Assembly (NCBI RefSeq): GCF_020297055.1
Contig: NZ_JAIXCQ010000010.1
Span: forward strand, 85,975 to 139,177
Length of the DNA stretch: 53,203 nucleotides
From: Isoptericola luteus
GTDB lineage: Bacteria > Actinomycetota > Actinomycetes > Actinomycetales > Cellulomonadaceae
Reading direction: 5' to 3'
Shown here: piece by piece, positions 1-7,968 of the stretch
Layout of the letters: every line of letters begins with the position of its first letter
Position numbering within the stretch: the first letter of the stretch is position 1
Position numbers and translations under genes: made by a program
The notes under the pieces: model-generated
What the model was told of the DNA's origin: nothing
What the model saw: the letters and a program-made list of their open reading frames with translations, nothing else
The model's database searches: none

Positions 1-58
1 TGTGAGCGCGCGTTTGGCCCACTTTCCGAGATGGAAGTGGGCCAAACGCGCGCTCACA
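1..58. repeat. Long perfect hairpin at the window edge
   Basis: Positions 1-24 and 35-58 are perfect reverse complements (24-bp stem) around a 10-nt loop at 25-34. The arms begin TGTGAGCGCGCG and continue into TTTGGCCCACTT. The hairpin lies just downstream of the copA stop codon, so it could end copA transcription, but there is no T-tract. It may extend beyond the window. A dispersed intergenic repeat is the other reading. Confidence 0.8.
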
Positions 59-86
59 ACGGTCGGGGCGGAGAACGCAGTCGAGG

Positions 87-2723
87 TCAGGCGGCGCGGC
101 GCAGGCGCAGGGAGTTGCCCACGACGATGACGGACGACGCGGCCATGGCCGCCCCGGCGATCATCGGGTTGAGCAGCCCCGCCGCGGCCAGCGGGATCGC
201 GGCCACGTTGTAGGCGAACGCCCAGAACAGGTTCTGCTTGATCACCCGCAGCGTGCGCCGGGACAGCCGGACGGCGGCCGCCGCGGACCGCAGGTCGCCG
301 CGCACCAGCGTGATGTCGCTCGCCTCGATGGCGACGTCCGTGCCGGTGCCCATGGCCAGGCCCAGGTCGGCGGTGGCGAGCGCCGCCGCGTCGTTCACGC
401 CGTCGCCCACCATCGCGACGACGCGCCCCTCGCCCTGCAGGCGCCCCACGACGGCGGCCTTGTCCTGCGGGAGGACCCGGGCGATGACGGCGTCGTCGGC
501 GATGCCCACCTCGCGGGCGGCGACGCGGGCTGCGCCCTCGCCGTCGCCGGTGAGGAGGACCGGGCGCAGGCCGAGGTCACGCAGCTCGCGCACCGCGGCG
601 GCGGAGGTCGCCTTGACCGGGTCGCGCAGTACGACGATGCCTCGCGCGGCGCCGTCCCAGGCGACGACGACGGCGCTCGCGCCGGTCCGCTCGGCGTCGT
701 CGAACGCTGCGGCGAGACCGCCGTCGAGCACGACACCCTGACCGGCCAGCCACGACGGCTGCCCGACCAGCACGCGCCGGGCGTTGAGCCCGCCGTCGGC
801 GGCGAGCCCGGCGAGCCCCGAGTGGGCGCGCCGCACCACCGCCTCGACCCCGCCGCCCGGCGTGGCGCGGAAGTCGAACGCCTGGAGCGCGCCGATGCCG
901 ACGCCGTCGGCCCCGGTCGAGCTGTCAGGATCAGGTGCATCAGAACGTGCACGTGGTCCTGACAGCTCCGTGGCGGCGTCCGCGACGGCCGTGGCGATCG
1001 GGTGCTCGCTGAGCGCCTCGACGGCGCCGGCGTAGGCCAGCACCTCGCGCTCCGCCGCCCCGAGCGAGCTGTCAGGCCCAGGACCACCGGAACGTGCACG
1101 TGAACCTGACAACTCGGGGGAGGTGGGGGTGAGGACCCGCTCCACGCGCATGCGGCCCTGCGTGACGGTGCCGGTCTTGTCCAGCACGACGGTGTCGACA
1201 CGGCGCGTGGACTCCAGGATCTGCGGGCCCTTGATGAGGATGCCGAGCTGCGCGCCCCGGCCGGTGCCGACCAGCAGGGCGGTGGGCGTGGCCAGGCCCA
1301 GGGCGCACGGGCACGCGATGATCAGCACCGCCACGGCGGCGGTGAACGCGAGCTGCAGGTCCGCGCCGGACAGCAGCCAGCCGGCGAGCGTGAGCACCGC
1401 CAGCCCCAGCACCACGGGCACGAACACGGCCGAGATCCGGTCCGCCAGCCGCGCCACGGGCGCCTTGCCGGTCTGCGCGCGGGCGACGAGTCGCCCGATC
1501 TGCGCGAGCGTCGTCTCCTCGCCGACCCGCGTCGTGCGGACCAGCAGGTGGCCCGACGTGTTCATCGTCGCCCCGGTCACGGCGTCGCCCGGCCCGACGT
1601 CCACCGGCACGGGCTCGCCCGTGAGCAGCGACGTGTCGAGCGCGCTCGCGCCCTCGACGACCTCGCCGTCCGTCGCGACCTTCTCGCCCGGGCGCACCAC
1701 GAACACGTCGCCCACGCGCAGCTCCGCGACCGGCACGCGGTCGGTGAGCCGGGCGCCATCAGGCCCGACGGCGGGCGTGCCGTCGCCCGTGAGCCGCACC
1801 CGCTCGGCGTCCTTGGCGCCCAGCTCGAGCAGCGCGCGCAGGGCGTCGCCCGCACGCCGGCGCGAACGGTGCTCGGCGTACCGGCCGGCCAGCAGGAACG
1901 TCGTCACGACGGCGGCGACCTCGAAGTACAGCTCCGGTGCGCCGTCCGACGGCGAGGGCAGCAGCGACGGCCGCATCCGCATGCCGAGCTCGCCCGCGCC
2001 GCCGAGCAGCAGCGCCCACAGCGACCACAGTGTCGCGGCGACGACGCCGAGCGACACGAGCGTGTCCATCGTCGACGCCCCGTGGCGGGCCGCGCGTGCC
2101 GCCGCCGTGTGGAACGGCCACGCCCCCCACGTCACGACCGGCAGCGCGAACGCCGCCACGAGCCACTGCCAGCCCGTGAGCTGCAGCGCGGGGAGCATCG
2201 ACAGCGCGACGACGGGGACGGTGAGCACGGCGGACACCACGAGCCGGCGGCGCAGGTCCGTGCCGCGCAGGTCCGTGTGGCGCAGGCCCTTGGCGTCGTC
2301 GGCCCGGTGAGCGGCGGGGGCGCCGGCACGGCCGTCGGCCACGTCGTGCGACGGCTCGGCCGCGACGGGACCGGCGCCGGCTGTGGACGTCGCTGTGGAC
2401 GTCGCTGTGGACGGGCCTGTGGGTGCGGGCGAAGGCGCGGAGGGCTCGGGCGGCGCGACGTCGCGACGGGCGGTGACGTGCGCGGTGTACCCGGCCTTCT
2501 CGACGGCCTCGACGAGCGCGGCGTCGTCGACGTCGGCCGTGAGCTCGATGTGCGCGCTCTCCAGCGGCAGGTTCACGGTCGCGAGGACGCCGTCGACGCG
2601 GTTGAGGCGCTTCTCGACGCGGGCGACGCACGACGCGCACGTCATGCCGTCGATGGCGAGGTCGATCTCCGCGATCGGCAGGCCGGGGCCGTCAAGGGCC
2701 GTGGATGCGGTGGGGGTGCTCAT
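87..2723 (-). CDS. copA: Copper-exporting P1B-type ATPase (CopA)
   Basis: An 878-residue heavy-metal P-type ATPase that would export Cu(I) across the cytoplasmic membrane at the cost of ATP. One N-terminal metal-binding domain carries MTCASC near residues 27-32. A long Ala/Pro/Thr-rich linker with a short tandem repeat (STATSTATST) follows. Then come the membrane helices, the ion-binding CPC motif near residue 472, the phosphorylation loop DKTGT near 514, SEHP in the nucleotide domain and GDGVNDAAAL near 773. CPC together with the CxxC domain indicates copper rather than zinc or cadmium. It is the last gene of a csoR / copZ-like / copA set, 161 nt after the chaperone gene. Two 50-bp palindromic elements (919-968 and 1066-1115) interrupt the nucleotide-binding domain in frame, adding two related peptides (ELSGxRARS...PDSS). 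Both lie outside the catalytic motifs, so the enzyme may still work. Confidence 0.95.
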   Translation of the reverse strand: MSTPTASTALDGPGLPIAEIDLAIDGMTCASCVARVEKRLNRVDGVLATVNLPLESAHIELTADVDDAALVEAVEKAGYTAHVTARRDVAPPEPSAPSPAPTGPSTATSTATSTAGAGPVAAEPSHDVADGRAGAPAAHRADDAKGLRHTDLRGTDLRRRLVVSAVLTVPVVALSMLPALQLTGWQWLVAAFALPVVTWGAWPFHTAAARAARHGASTMDTLVSLGVVAATLWSLWALLLGGAGELGMRMRPSLLPSPSDGAPELYFEVAAVVTTFLLAGRYAEHRSRRRAGDALRALLELGAKDAERVRLTGDGTPAVGPDGARLTDRVPVAELRVGDVFVVRPGEKVATDGEVVEGASALDTSLLTGEPVPVDVGPGDAVTGATMNTSGHLLVRTTRVGEETTLAQIGRLVARAQTGKAPVARLADRISAVFVPVVLGLAVLTLAGWLLSGADLQLAFTAAVAVLIIACPCALGLATPTALLVGTGRGAQLGILIKGPQILESTRRVDTVVLDKTGTVTQGRMRVERVLTPTSPELSGSRARSGGPGPDSSLGAAEREVLAYAGAVEALSEHPIATAVADAATELSGPRARSDAPDPDSSTGADGVGIGALQAFDFRATPGGGVEAVVRRAHSGLAGLAADGGLNARRVLVGQPSWLAGQGVVLDGGLAAAFDDAERTGASAVVVAWDGAARGIVVLRDPVKATSAAAVRELRDLGLRPVLLTGDGEGAARVAAREVGIADDAVIARVLPQDKAAVVGRLQGEGRVVAMVGDGVNDAAALATADLGLAMGTGTDVAIEASDITLVRGDLRSAAAAVRLSRRTLRVIKQNLFWAFAYNVAAIPLAAAGLLNPMIAGAAMAASSVIVVGNSLRLRRAA
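919..968 (-). repeat. 50-bp palindromic in-frame insert, copy 1 (in copA)
   Basis: The ends are exact inverted 12-mers (GAGCTGTCAGGA / TCCTGACAGCTC). The inner part continues the pairing with one mismatch (CAGGTGCA / TGCACGTG) around an 8-nt loop, so nearly the whole element folds into one hairpin. Read on the copA strand it encodes ELSGPRARSDAPDPDSS. It is closely related to the copies at 1066-1115 and 12051-12100, with the same orientation and reading frame. Confidence 0.85.
1066..1115 (-). repeat. 50-bp palindromic in-frame insert, copy 2 (in copA)
   Basis: Same length and ends as copy 1: GAGCTGTCAGG at one end and CCTGACAACTC at the other, with one G-T type mismatch. It shares the internal stretch GGAACGTGCACGT with the family. 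On the copA strand it encodes ELSGSRARSGGPGPDSS. It lies between the DKTGT loop and the SEHP motif of CopA, about 100 bp from copy 1. Confidence 0.85.
2385..2414. repeat. 12-bp tandem repeat in the CopA linker
   Basis: GTGGACGTCGCT occurs twice in tandem and is followed by a partial third unit. On the copA strand it encodes a STAT-type repeat in the low-complexity linker after the metal-binding domain. The unit is a multiple of three, so length changes keep the frame. Confidence 0.7.
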
Positions 2724-2884
2724 CCGGGGTGACTCCCTGGTGCAGGTGCTGGGCGGAGGTCACCCGCGACGACCCGGGGTGGCGGGGTCGCGGTGGGGGC
2801 GCCGCGGTGGTGGACGGCGGCGCGGCGCGAGGAGCCGGACGTCGTGGGACGACGGGTCGGCCGGCTCCCCGCGGAAGGGGGCGG

Positions 2885-3265
2885 TCAGGCGCGCGGCGGG
2901 ACCGACAGGTCGTACGTCTTGGTGGCAGGCTGCTCCGCGGTGCCGGACGCGCCGCCACCGCCGCAACCGCACGCGCAGCTGTGCGCCTCCTGGCGCGCGG
3001 GAGCCTGCGCCGCCTGCTGGGCGGCGAGGGCGTCGGCCTGGACGGAGACGGACGAGACCTCGTAGCCGGCCTCGTCGACGGCCTCGCGCAGCGCGGCCTC
3101 GTCCAGGGGCTCGTCGGAGAAGACGGCGACCTCGGACTCGCCGCCGACGTTCAGCTCGACGGTCACGTCCTCGACGCCGGCGACATCCTTGAGGTCCGAC
3201 GTCACGTGCGCGACGCAGTTGGCGCACGTCATGCCGGTGACGCCCAGGGTGGTGACTGTGCTCAT
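2885..3265 (-). CDS. copZ: CopZ-like copper chaperone with a Cys-rich tail
   Basis: A 126-residue cytosolic protein with one heavy-metal-associated domain (residues ~1-75) carrying GMTCANC, the Cu(I)-binding CxxC site. After it comes an Ala/Gln-rich linker and a short cysteine cluster (CACGCGGGG, near residues 97-105). That cluster is not part of the standard ~68-residue chaperone and could be a second metal site. The ATG start at 3265 has an AGGAG ribosome site a few bases upstream. It follows csoR by only 24 nt and precedes copA, so it probably delivers Cu(I) to CopA and shares the csoR promoter. Confidence 0.88.
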   Translation of the reverse strand: MSTVTTLGVTGMTCANCVAHVTSDLKDVAGVEDVTVELNVGGESEVAVFSDEPLDEAALREAVDEAGYEVSSVSVQADALAAQQAAQAPARQEAHSCACGCGGGGASGTAEQPATKTYDLSVPPRA

Positions 3266-3289
3266 GAGTTCTCCTTGGCGGTGGTGGGT

Positions 3290-3616
3290 CTAGCTACGGA
3301 CGAGGCGGCCGATGGCGTCGGCGGCCTCCTTGACCTTCGCGGCGCCCTCGGCCTCCGACGCGCGGGCGGCGTCGACGACGCAGTGGCCCAGGTGGTCCTC
3401 GACCAGGCCGATGGAGACGGCTTGCAGGGCCTTGGTCACCGCGGACACCTGGGTGAGGATGTCGATGCAGTACACGTCCTCGTCGATCATCCTCGCGATG
3501 CCGCGCACCTGTCCCTCGATGCGGCGCATGCGCTTGAGGTACGCCCCCTTGTCGGAGGCGTAGCCGTGCGGTCCGTCGTGCTGGTGTCCGACGGCGGGGG
3601 CGGTGGTCTCGGTCAT
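3290..3616 (-). CDS. csoR: CsoR-family copper-sensing repressor
   Basis: A 108-residue all-helical metal-sensing repressor of the CsoR/RcnR family. The Cu(I)-binding Cys-His-Cys set is present with the family spacing: Cys50 in VYCID, then His75 and Cys79 in EDHLGHC. The characteristic RMRRIEGQVRGI stretch, which in the family contributes to DNA binding, is also present. The protein is expected to sit on its operator without copper and release it when Cu(I) binds. It is the first gene of the csoR-copZ-copA set. The ATG at 3616 is 6 nt from a TATGAT -10 box, so the message is probably leaderless. Confidence 0.93.
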   Translation of the reverse strand: MTETTAPAVGHQHDGPHGYASDKGAYLKRMRRIEGQVRGIARMIDEDVYCIDILTQVSAVTKALQAVSIGLVEDHLGHCVVDAARASEAEGAAKVKEAADAIGRLVRS

Positions 3617-3622
3617 GACGCC

Positions 3623-3650
3623 ATCATACCCCTAGGGGGTACACGGTCAA
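3623..3650 (-). promoter_or_regulatory. csoR-copZ-copA promoter with CsoR operator in the spacer
   Basis: Read on the minus strand: -35 TTGACC (3645-3650), a 16-nt spacer, and -10 TATGAT (3623-3628). A G-tract/C-tract palindrome of the CsoR operator type (TACCCC-TAG-GGGGTA, 3627-3641) fills the spacer and touches the -10 box, so a bound repressor would block RNA polymerase. The expected start of transcription falls on or next to the csoR ATG. Confidence 0.82.
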
Positions 3651-3909
3651 GCGTGCGGGTCGCCGTCGCCCAGCCCTCCGTTGACCCGAAGGCTCTCGCG
3701 CAGGCGTCCGCCGCGTCGTCTGACCAGCCCGTCCGGGTACCAGATCAGCGTGTCACCTGTCCCGAGGACTCACGTCTGGTCGGCCCCGCGCTCGCGCCGC
3801 GCGCGGGGCACGCCGTACCGGTGCGTCGCCGGACCGCGCCTCGAGGCCATGCGGTAACATAAGCGCACGGTTACGCCGCTAGACATATGTTTATGGAAGG
3901 GAGGATCGA

Positions 3910-4242
3910 GTGAAACGCCACCGGTCGTACCTGCCGCAGACGCACGCCGCGCTGCGGGCCCTCGGTGGTGAGATCGCGATCGCTCGTCGTGAGCTCGGGT
4001 GGAGCGCTGCTGAGCTCGCCGACAGGCTCGGCTCGAGCCCTGGTCTCGTCGGGCGGATCGAACGCGGCGAGCCCGGGACGGCGGTCGGCACCGTGCTCGA
4101 GGCTGCCGTGCTGTGCGGCGTGCCGCTGTTCGGCGTCGAGGCGCGAGAGCTCGGGAGCGTGGCGTCGCGTGTGATCGACAAGCTCGCGCTGCTGCCCCAG
4201 CGGGTGCGACGTCACGACATCGAGGTGCCCGATGACTTCTGA
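3910..4242 (+). CDS. XRE-family (HipB-like) antitoxin/regulator
   Basis: A 110-residue protein with a helix-turn-helix over residues ~18-75 (IAIARRELGWSAAELADRLGSSPGLVGRIERGEPG). The second helix and the RIERG end are typical of XRE/HipB regulators. It overlaps the following hipA-like gene by 11 bp, so the two are translationally coupled. In HipBA systems the HipB partner binds and neutralises HipA and represses the operon; that role is inferred here. The GTG start at 3910 has a GGAGG-type site upstream (GGGAGGATCGA). The preceding ~50 bp are unusually AT-rich for this genome (TAACATAA, CATATGTTTATG) and probably hold the promoter and autoregulatory site. Confidence 0.85.
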   Translation: MKRHRSYLPQTHAALRALGGEIAIARRELGWSAAELADRLGSSPGLVGRIERGEPGTAVGTVLEAAVLCGVPLFGVEARELGSVASRVIDKLALLPQRVRRHDIEVPDDF

Positions 4243-5524
4243 GCCGCGCGCGCCGGAGCGGGTGTACGTCTGGGTGTGGCTGCGCGGCCAGTCGGAGCCC
4301 GTGGTTGCGGGCGCCCTCCAGGACTCGCACGCGGTTCTCGAGGGGCAGTCGGTGCTCGTGTTCCGGTACGCCGCCAGCTACCGGCGCCGCCCGGAGGCGG
4401 TCTCCCTGTTCACCCCCGAGCTGCCGGTGTCTGACCAGGTGCTGGATCCGCGAGACCGGCCGGGCCGTGTTCCGCTCCCGGTCGCGGGGGTGCTCAGAGA
4501 CGCAGCGCCGGACGCGTGGGGCCGGAGGGTCATCAACGCTCGGCTCGGAGCCGAGGAACGGGACCTGAGCGAGCTGACGTACATGCTCTCGTCCGGGTCG
4601 AACCGGATCGGCGCGATCGACTTTCAGCCAGCGCCGGACGAGTACATCGCCCGTGACCAGGATGCGACGCTCGAGGAGCTGCTCGAGCTGGTCGACCTGA
4701 TCGAGCGGGGTGAGCCGGTTCCAGCCTCGCTCGCCGCGGCTGCGCAGCACGGTACCTCCATCGGAGGGGCACGACCGAAGGCGCTCCTGCAGGACGGCGA
4801 CCGGCAGCTCGTGGCGAAGTTCTCGTCGTCGACGGACACCCGACCGGCGGTGCAGGCGGAAGCCGTGGCGATGCTCCTTGCGCGGAGGGCCGGCATCAAC
4901 GTCCCGGACGTCGAGGTGACGCGGGCCGCGGGCCACGAAGTCCTGCTGCTCGACCGGTTCGACCGTGTCGCGAAGCCAGCGGGAGAGGGGACGGCACGAT
5001 TCGAGCGCCGCCAGATGATCACGATGCTGACGGTGCTGGGCCTGCGCGAGATGAGCTCCTACCAGGCGACGTACGCGCAGCTGGCGGACGCCGTACGCAC
5101 CGGGCCGTGGACCGACGTCCGAGGGACGCTCACGGAGCTGTACACGCGGCTGGTGTTCAACGTCCTCGTCGGGAACAACGACGACCACCTGCGCAACCAC
5201 AGCGCGTTCTGGGACGGGCACAGGCTGTCCCTGACGCCCGCCTACGACCTAGCACCTCAGATGCGGTCCACCCGGACGTCTTCACAGGCGATCGGCATCA
5301 CGCGCGACGGCCGACGCAGCTCGCAGCTGCGCCTGTGCACGATGGTCGCCAGCGACTTCCAGCTGTCGGAGGCGGCCGCGGGCGAGATCGTCGACCGGGT
5401 GCGCGGGGCGATCGACGAGCACTGGGACGACGCGTGCGACCAGGCACGGCTGACCGCGGCCCAGCGCCAGTCGCTGATGGGGCGGGAGTTCCTGAACCCC
5501 TACGTGTTCTACGACGAGGCATAG
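4232..5524 (+). CDS. hipA: HipA-family serine/threonine kinase toxin
   Basis: A 430-residue HipA-type protein, close to the usual length. The N-terminal subdomain (~1-120) is followed by the kinase fold. GTSIGGARPKALL (near residue 175) matches the HipA glycine-rich loop. NVLVGNNDDHLRNHS (near 315) is the catalytic loop with the aspartate, and LTPAYDLAP (near 335) is the metal-binding loop. Known HipA toxins phosphorylate an aminoacyl-tRNA synthetase (GltX in E. coli) and induce dormancy; the target here cannot be told from sequence. The gene is coupled to the HipB-like gene by an 11-bp overlap. All catalytic motifs look intact, so it is probably active rather than a relic. Confidence 0.9.
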   Translation: MTSEPRAPERVYVWVWLRGQSEPVVAGALQDSHAVLEGQSVLVFRYAASYRRRPEAVSLFTPELPVSDQVLDPRDRPGRVPLPVAGVLRDAAPDAWGRRVINARLGAEERDLSELTYMLSSGSNRIGAIDFQPAPDEYIARDQDATLEELLELVDLIERGEPVPASLAAAAQHGTSIGGARPKALLQDGDRQLVAKFSSSTDTRPAVQAEAVAMLLARRAGINVPDVEVTRAAGHEVLLLDRFDRVAKPAGEGTARFERRQMITMLTVLGLREMSSYQATYAQLADAVRTGPWTDVRGTLTELYTRLVFNVLVGNNDDHLRNHSAFWDGHRLSLTPAYDLAPQMRSTRTSSQAIGITRDGRRSSQLRLCTMVASDFQLSEAAAGEIVDRVRGAIDEHWDDACDQARLTAAQRQSLMGREFLNPYVFYDEA

Positions 5525-5536
5525 CGGGTCGAGACC

Positions 5537-5558
5537 CGGCGTGGGGTCGTCCACGCCG
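5537..5558. terminator. Hairpin between convergent hipA and hemL
   Basis: CGGCGTGG (5537-5544) pairs with CCACGCCG (5551-5558) across a 6-nt loop, in the 54-bp gap between the two convergent genes. It has no T-tract; it probably serves both directions. Confidence 0.5.
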
Positions 5559-5578
5559 ACCGTGCGCCGCCCGAGCGG

Positions 5579-6940
5579 TCAGGCGCGCGCCCGCGCGGCG
5601 GCCTTCGCCCCCGCAGGGAGCGCGTCGAGGATGCGCGAGACCGCGTCGTCGTCGTGCGCCGCGGAGACGAACCACGCCTCGAAGACCGACGGCGGCAGGT
5701 TGACGCCCTCGTCGAGCAGCGCGTGGAACAGCGCGCGGTAGCGGAATGCCTCCTGGGCCTGCGCCTGCGCGTAGTCGCGCACGCCGTGCTCGGCCGCGGC
5801 GGGCCCGAAGAACGCGGAGAACAGCGAGCCGGCGCGCTGCACGCGGTGCGGCACCCCCTCCGCGTCGAGCGCGGCCCCCAGGGCGGTGGCCAGGGTGTCG
5901 GCGACGGCGTCCACCCGGTCGTAGACGGCGTCGTCAGCCAGCCGCAGCGTGGTCAGCCCGGCGGCGACGGCCACCGGGTTCCCGGACAGCGTGCCCGCCT
6001 GGTACACCGGCCCGGTCGGGGCGAGCTGGTCCATGATCGCCGCCGGGCCGCCGAGACCCGCCACGGGCATCCCGCCGCCCACGACCTTGCCGAACGTCAG
6101 CAGGTCGGGGTCGTAGCCCTCGCCTCCGGCCGCGTGGATCGCGGCGTTCTCCAGGCCCCACCAGCCGGACGGGCCGACGCGGAAGCCGGTGAGCACCTCG
6201 TCCATGACGAACAGGGCGCCGTGCTCGCGGGTGATGCGGCGCAGGCCCTCGTTGAACCCCTCGGCGGGCGGCACCACGCCCATGTTGGCGGGGCTCGCCT
6301 CGGTGATGACGGCCGCGATGCGGGGGCCGTGCTCCGCGAACGCGGCCTCGACGGCCGCGAGGTCGTTGTACGGGAGCACAAGCGTCTCCGCGGCGGACGC
6401 CTCGGTCACGCCCGCGGTGCCCGGCATGGCGAGGGTCGCGACGCCGGACCCGGCCTCGGCCAGCAGCGCGTCGACGTGCCCGTGGTAGCAGCCCGCGAAC
6501 TTCACGACCAGCGGGCGCCCGGTGACGCCGCGCGCCAGGCGCACCGCCGTCATCGTCGCCTCGGTGCCGGTGGACACCAGCCGCACGCGCTCGGCGAGCG
6601 GCACCCGGCGGCGGATCTCCTCCGCGAGCTCGACCTCGCCCTCGGTCGGGGCGCCGAACGACAGTCCCCGGGCCGCGGCCTCCTGCACCGCGGCGACCAC
6701 GGCCGGGTGCGCGTGCCCCAGCAGCGCCGGCCCCCACGAGCAGACGAGGTCCACGTACTCGCGGCCCGCGACGTCGGTGACGTAGGCGCCGCGCGCGGAC
6801 GCGAGGAACCGTGGGTCGCCGCCCACGGAGCCGTACGCCCGCACGGGCGAGTTCACGCCCCCGGGGATGACGGCCTGCGCGCGCGCGAACGCCGCGCCGT
6901 TGTCGTGGGAGCTGCCGCCGGTCGGGGTCGTGCCGTTCAC
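5579..6940 (-). CDS. hemL: Glutamate-1-semialdehyde 2,1-aminomutase
   Basis: A PLP enzyme that converts glutamate-1-semialdehyde to 5-aminolevulinate, the step after HemA in the C5 haem pathway. Family motifs are present: [11 protein letters not shown] near the N-terminus, [40 protein letters not shown], and [14 protein letters not shown] with the PLP lysine. Length (453 residues) is normal. I prefer GTG at 6940: it overlaps the hemB stop as GTGA, like the other junctions in this cluster, and has GGAG 8 nt upstream. A GTG at 6949 would add three residues. It is the last gene of hemC-hemD-hemB-hemL. Confidence 0.95.
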   Translation of the reverse strand: MNGTTPTGGSSHDNGAAFARAQAVIPGGVNSPVRAYGSVGGDPRFLASARGAYVTDVAGREYVDLVCSWGPALLGHAHPAVVAAVQEAAARGLSFGAPTEGEVELAEEIRRRVPLAERVRLVSTGTEATMTAVRLARGVTGRPLVVKFAGCYHGHVDALLAEAGSGVATLAMPGTAGVTEASAAETLVLPYNDLAAVEAAFAEHGPRIAAVITEASPANMGVVPPAEGFNEGLRRITREHGALFVMDEVLTGFRVGPSGWWGLENAAIHAAGGEGYDPDLLTFGKVVGGGMPVAGLGGPAAIMDQLAPTGPVYQAGTLSGNPVAVAAGLTTLRLADDAVYDRVDAVADTLATALGAALDAEGVPHRVQRAGSLFSAFFGPAAAEHGVRDYAQAQAQEAFRYRALFHALLDEGVNLPPSVFEAWFVSAAHDDDAVSRILDALPAGAKAAARARA

Positions 6941-7968
6941 TTGATCCACTCCGCGATCTCGAGGGCCCAGTAGGTGAGGATGATGTCGGCGCCGGCGCGC
7001 TTGATGCCGAGCACCGACTCCAGGACGGACGCCTTGCGGTCGATCCAGCCGTTCGCCGCCGCGGCCTCGATCATCGCGTACTCGCCCGACACCTGGTACG
7101 CCGCGACGGGCACGTCGGACCGGTCCGCGACGCCGCGCAGCACGTCCAGGTACGACCCGGCGGGCTTGACCATCACCATGTCGGCGCCCTCGGCGAGGTC
7201 GAGGTCCGCCTCGCGCAGCCCCTCGCGGGCGTTGGCGGCGTCCATCTGGTAGGTCCGGCGGTCGCCCTGCAGGGCGGAGTCCACGGCCTCGCGGAAGGGG
7301 CCGTAGAACGGGCTCGCGTACTTGGCGCTGTAGGCGAGGACGCTCACGTGCTCGAAACCCGCGTCGTCCAGCGCGTCGCGAATCACGGCCACCTGGCCGT
7401 CCATCATGCCCGACGGCGCGACGACGTCCGCGCCCGCCTTCGCCTGCGCCACGGCCATGGCGGCGTAGCGCTCGAGGGTGGCGTCGTTGTCCACGACCTG
7501 CTCGCCGTCGGGACCGGTGACCAGCACGCCGCAGTGGCCGTGGTCGGTGAACTCGTCCAGGCAGGTGTCGGCCATGACGACGGGCCCGGGGCGTCCGGCG
7601 GTGCCGGGCGCGGCCTCCGCCTCGACGGCGGCGACGGCCTCGCGGGCGGTCCGGATCGCGCGCTGCAGGATGCCGTCGGGCGCCTCGGCGGCCGAGCCGG
7701 TCGCGTCGCGCACGGCGGGGATGCCGAACAGCATGACGCCGCCCAGCCCGGCGCGGGCGGCGTCGGCGACGGCGTCGCGCAGCGTGGCCTCGGTGTGCTG
7801 CACCTGCCCGGGCATGCTCGTGATCGGCACGGGGGCGTCGATGCCCTCCTTGACGAAGAGCGGCAGCACCAGGTCCGCCGGGTGCAGACGGTGCTCGGCG
7901 ACGAGGCGGCGCAGGCGCGGCGTGGCGCGCAGGCGGCGCGGCCGGTAGACGATGCCCGAGGTGCTCAC
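6937..7968 (-). CDS. hemB: Delta-aminolevulinic acid dehydratase (porphobilinogen synthase)
   Basis: Condenses two 5-aminolevulinate molecules to porphobilinogen. Recognised from [16 protein letters not shown], the two Schiff-base lysine regions ([16 protein letters not shown] and [11 protein letters not shown]), [10 protein letters not shown] and the normal 343-residue length. In the metal-site motif the central cysteine of the zinc enzymes (CLCEY) is aspartate (CLDEF), which suggests a Mg- or other non-zinc-dependent type. The GTG start overlaps the hemD stop as GTGA, and its stop overlaps the hemL start. Confidence 0.96.
   Translation of the reverse strand: MSTSGIVYRPRRLRATPRLRRLVAEHRLHPADLVLPLFVKEGIDAPVPITSMPGQVQHTEATLRDAVADAARAGLGGVMLFGIPAVRDATGSAAEAPDGILQRAIRTAREAVAAVEAEAAPGTAGRPGPVVMADTCLDEFTDHGHCGVLVTGPDGEQVVDNDATLERYAAMAVAQAKAGADVVAPSGMMDGQVAVIRDALDDAGFEHVSVLAYSAKYASPFYGPFREAVDSALQGDRRTYQMDAANAREGLREADLDLAEGADMVMVKPAGSYLDVLRGVADRSDVPVAAYQVSGEYAMIEAAAANGWIDRKASVLESVLGIKRAGADIILTYWALEIAEWIK

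Noticed and set aside
3850-3909. HipB-type TATCC/GGATA operator
   Set aside because: The AT-rich stretch has weak dyads (CATAA / TTTATG) but not the known HipB consensus, so no operator is annotated.
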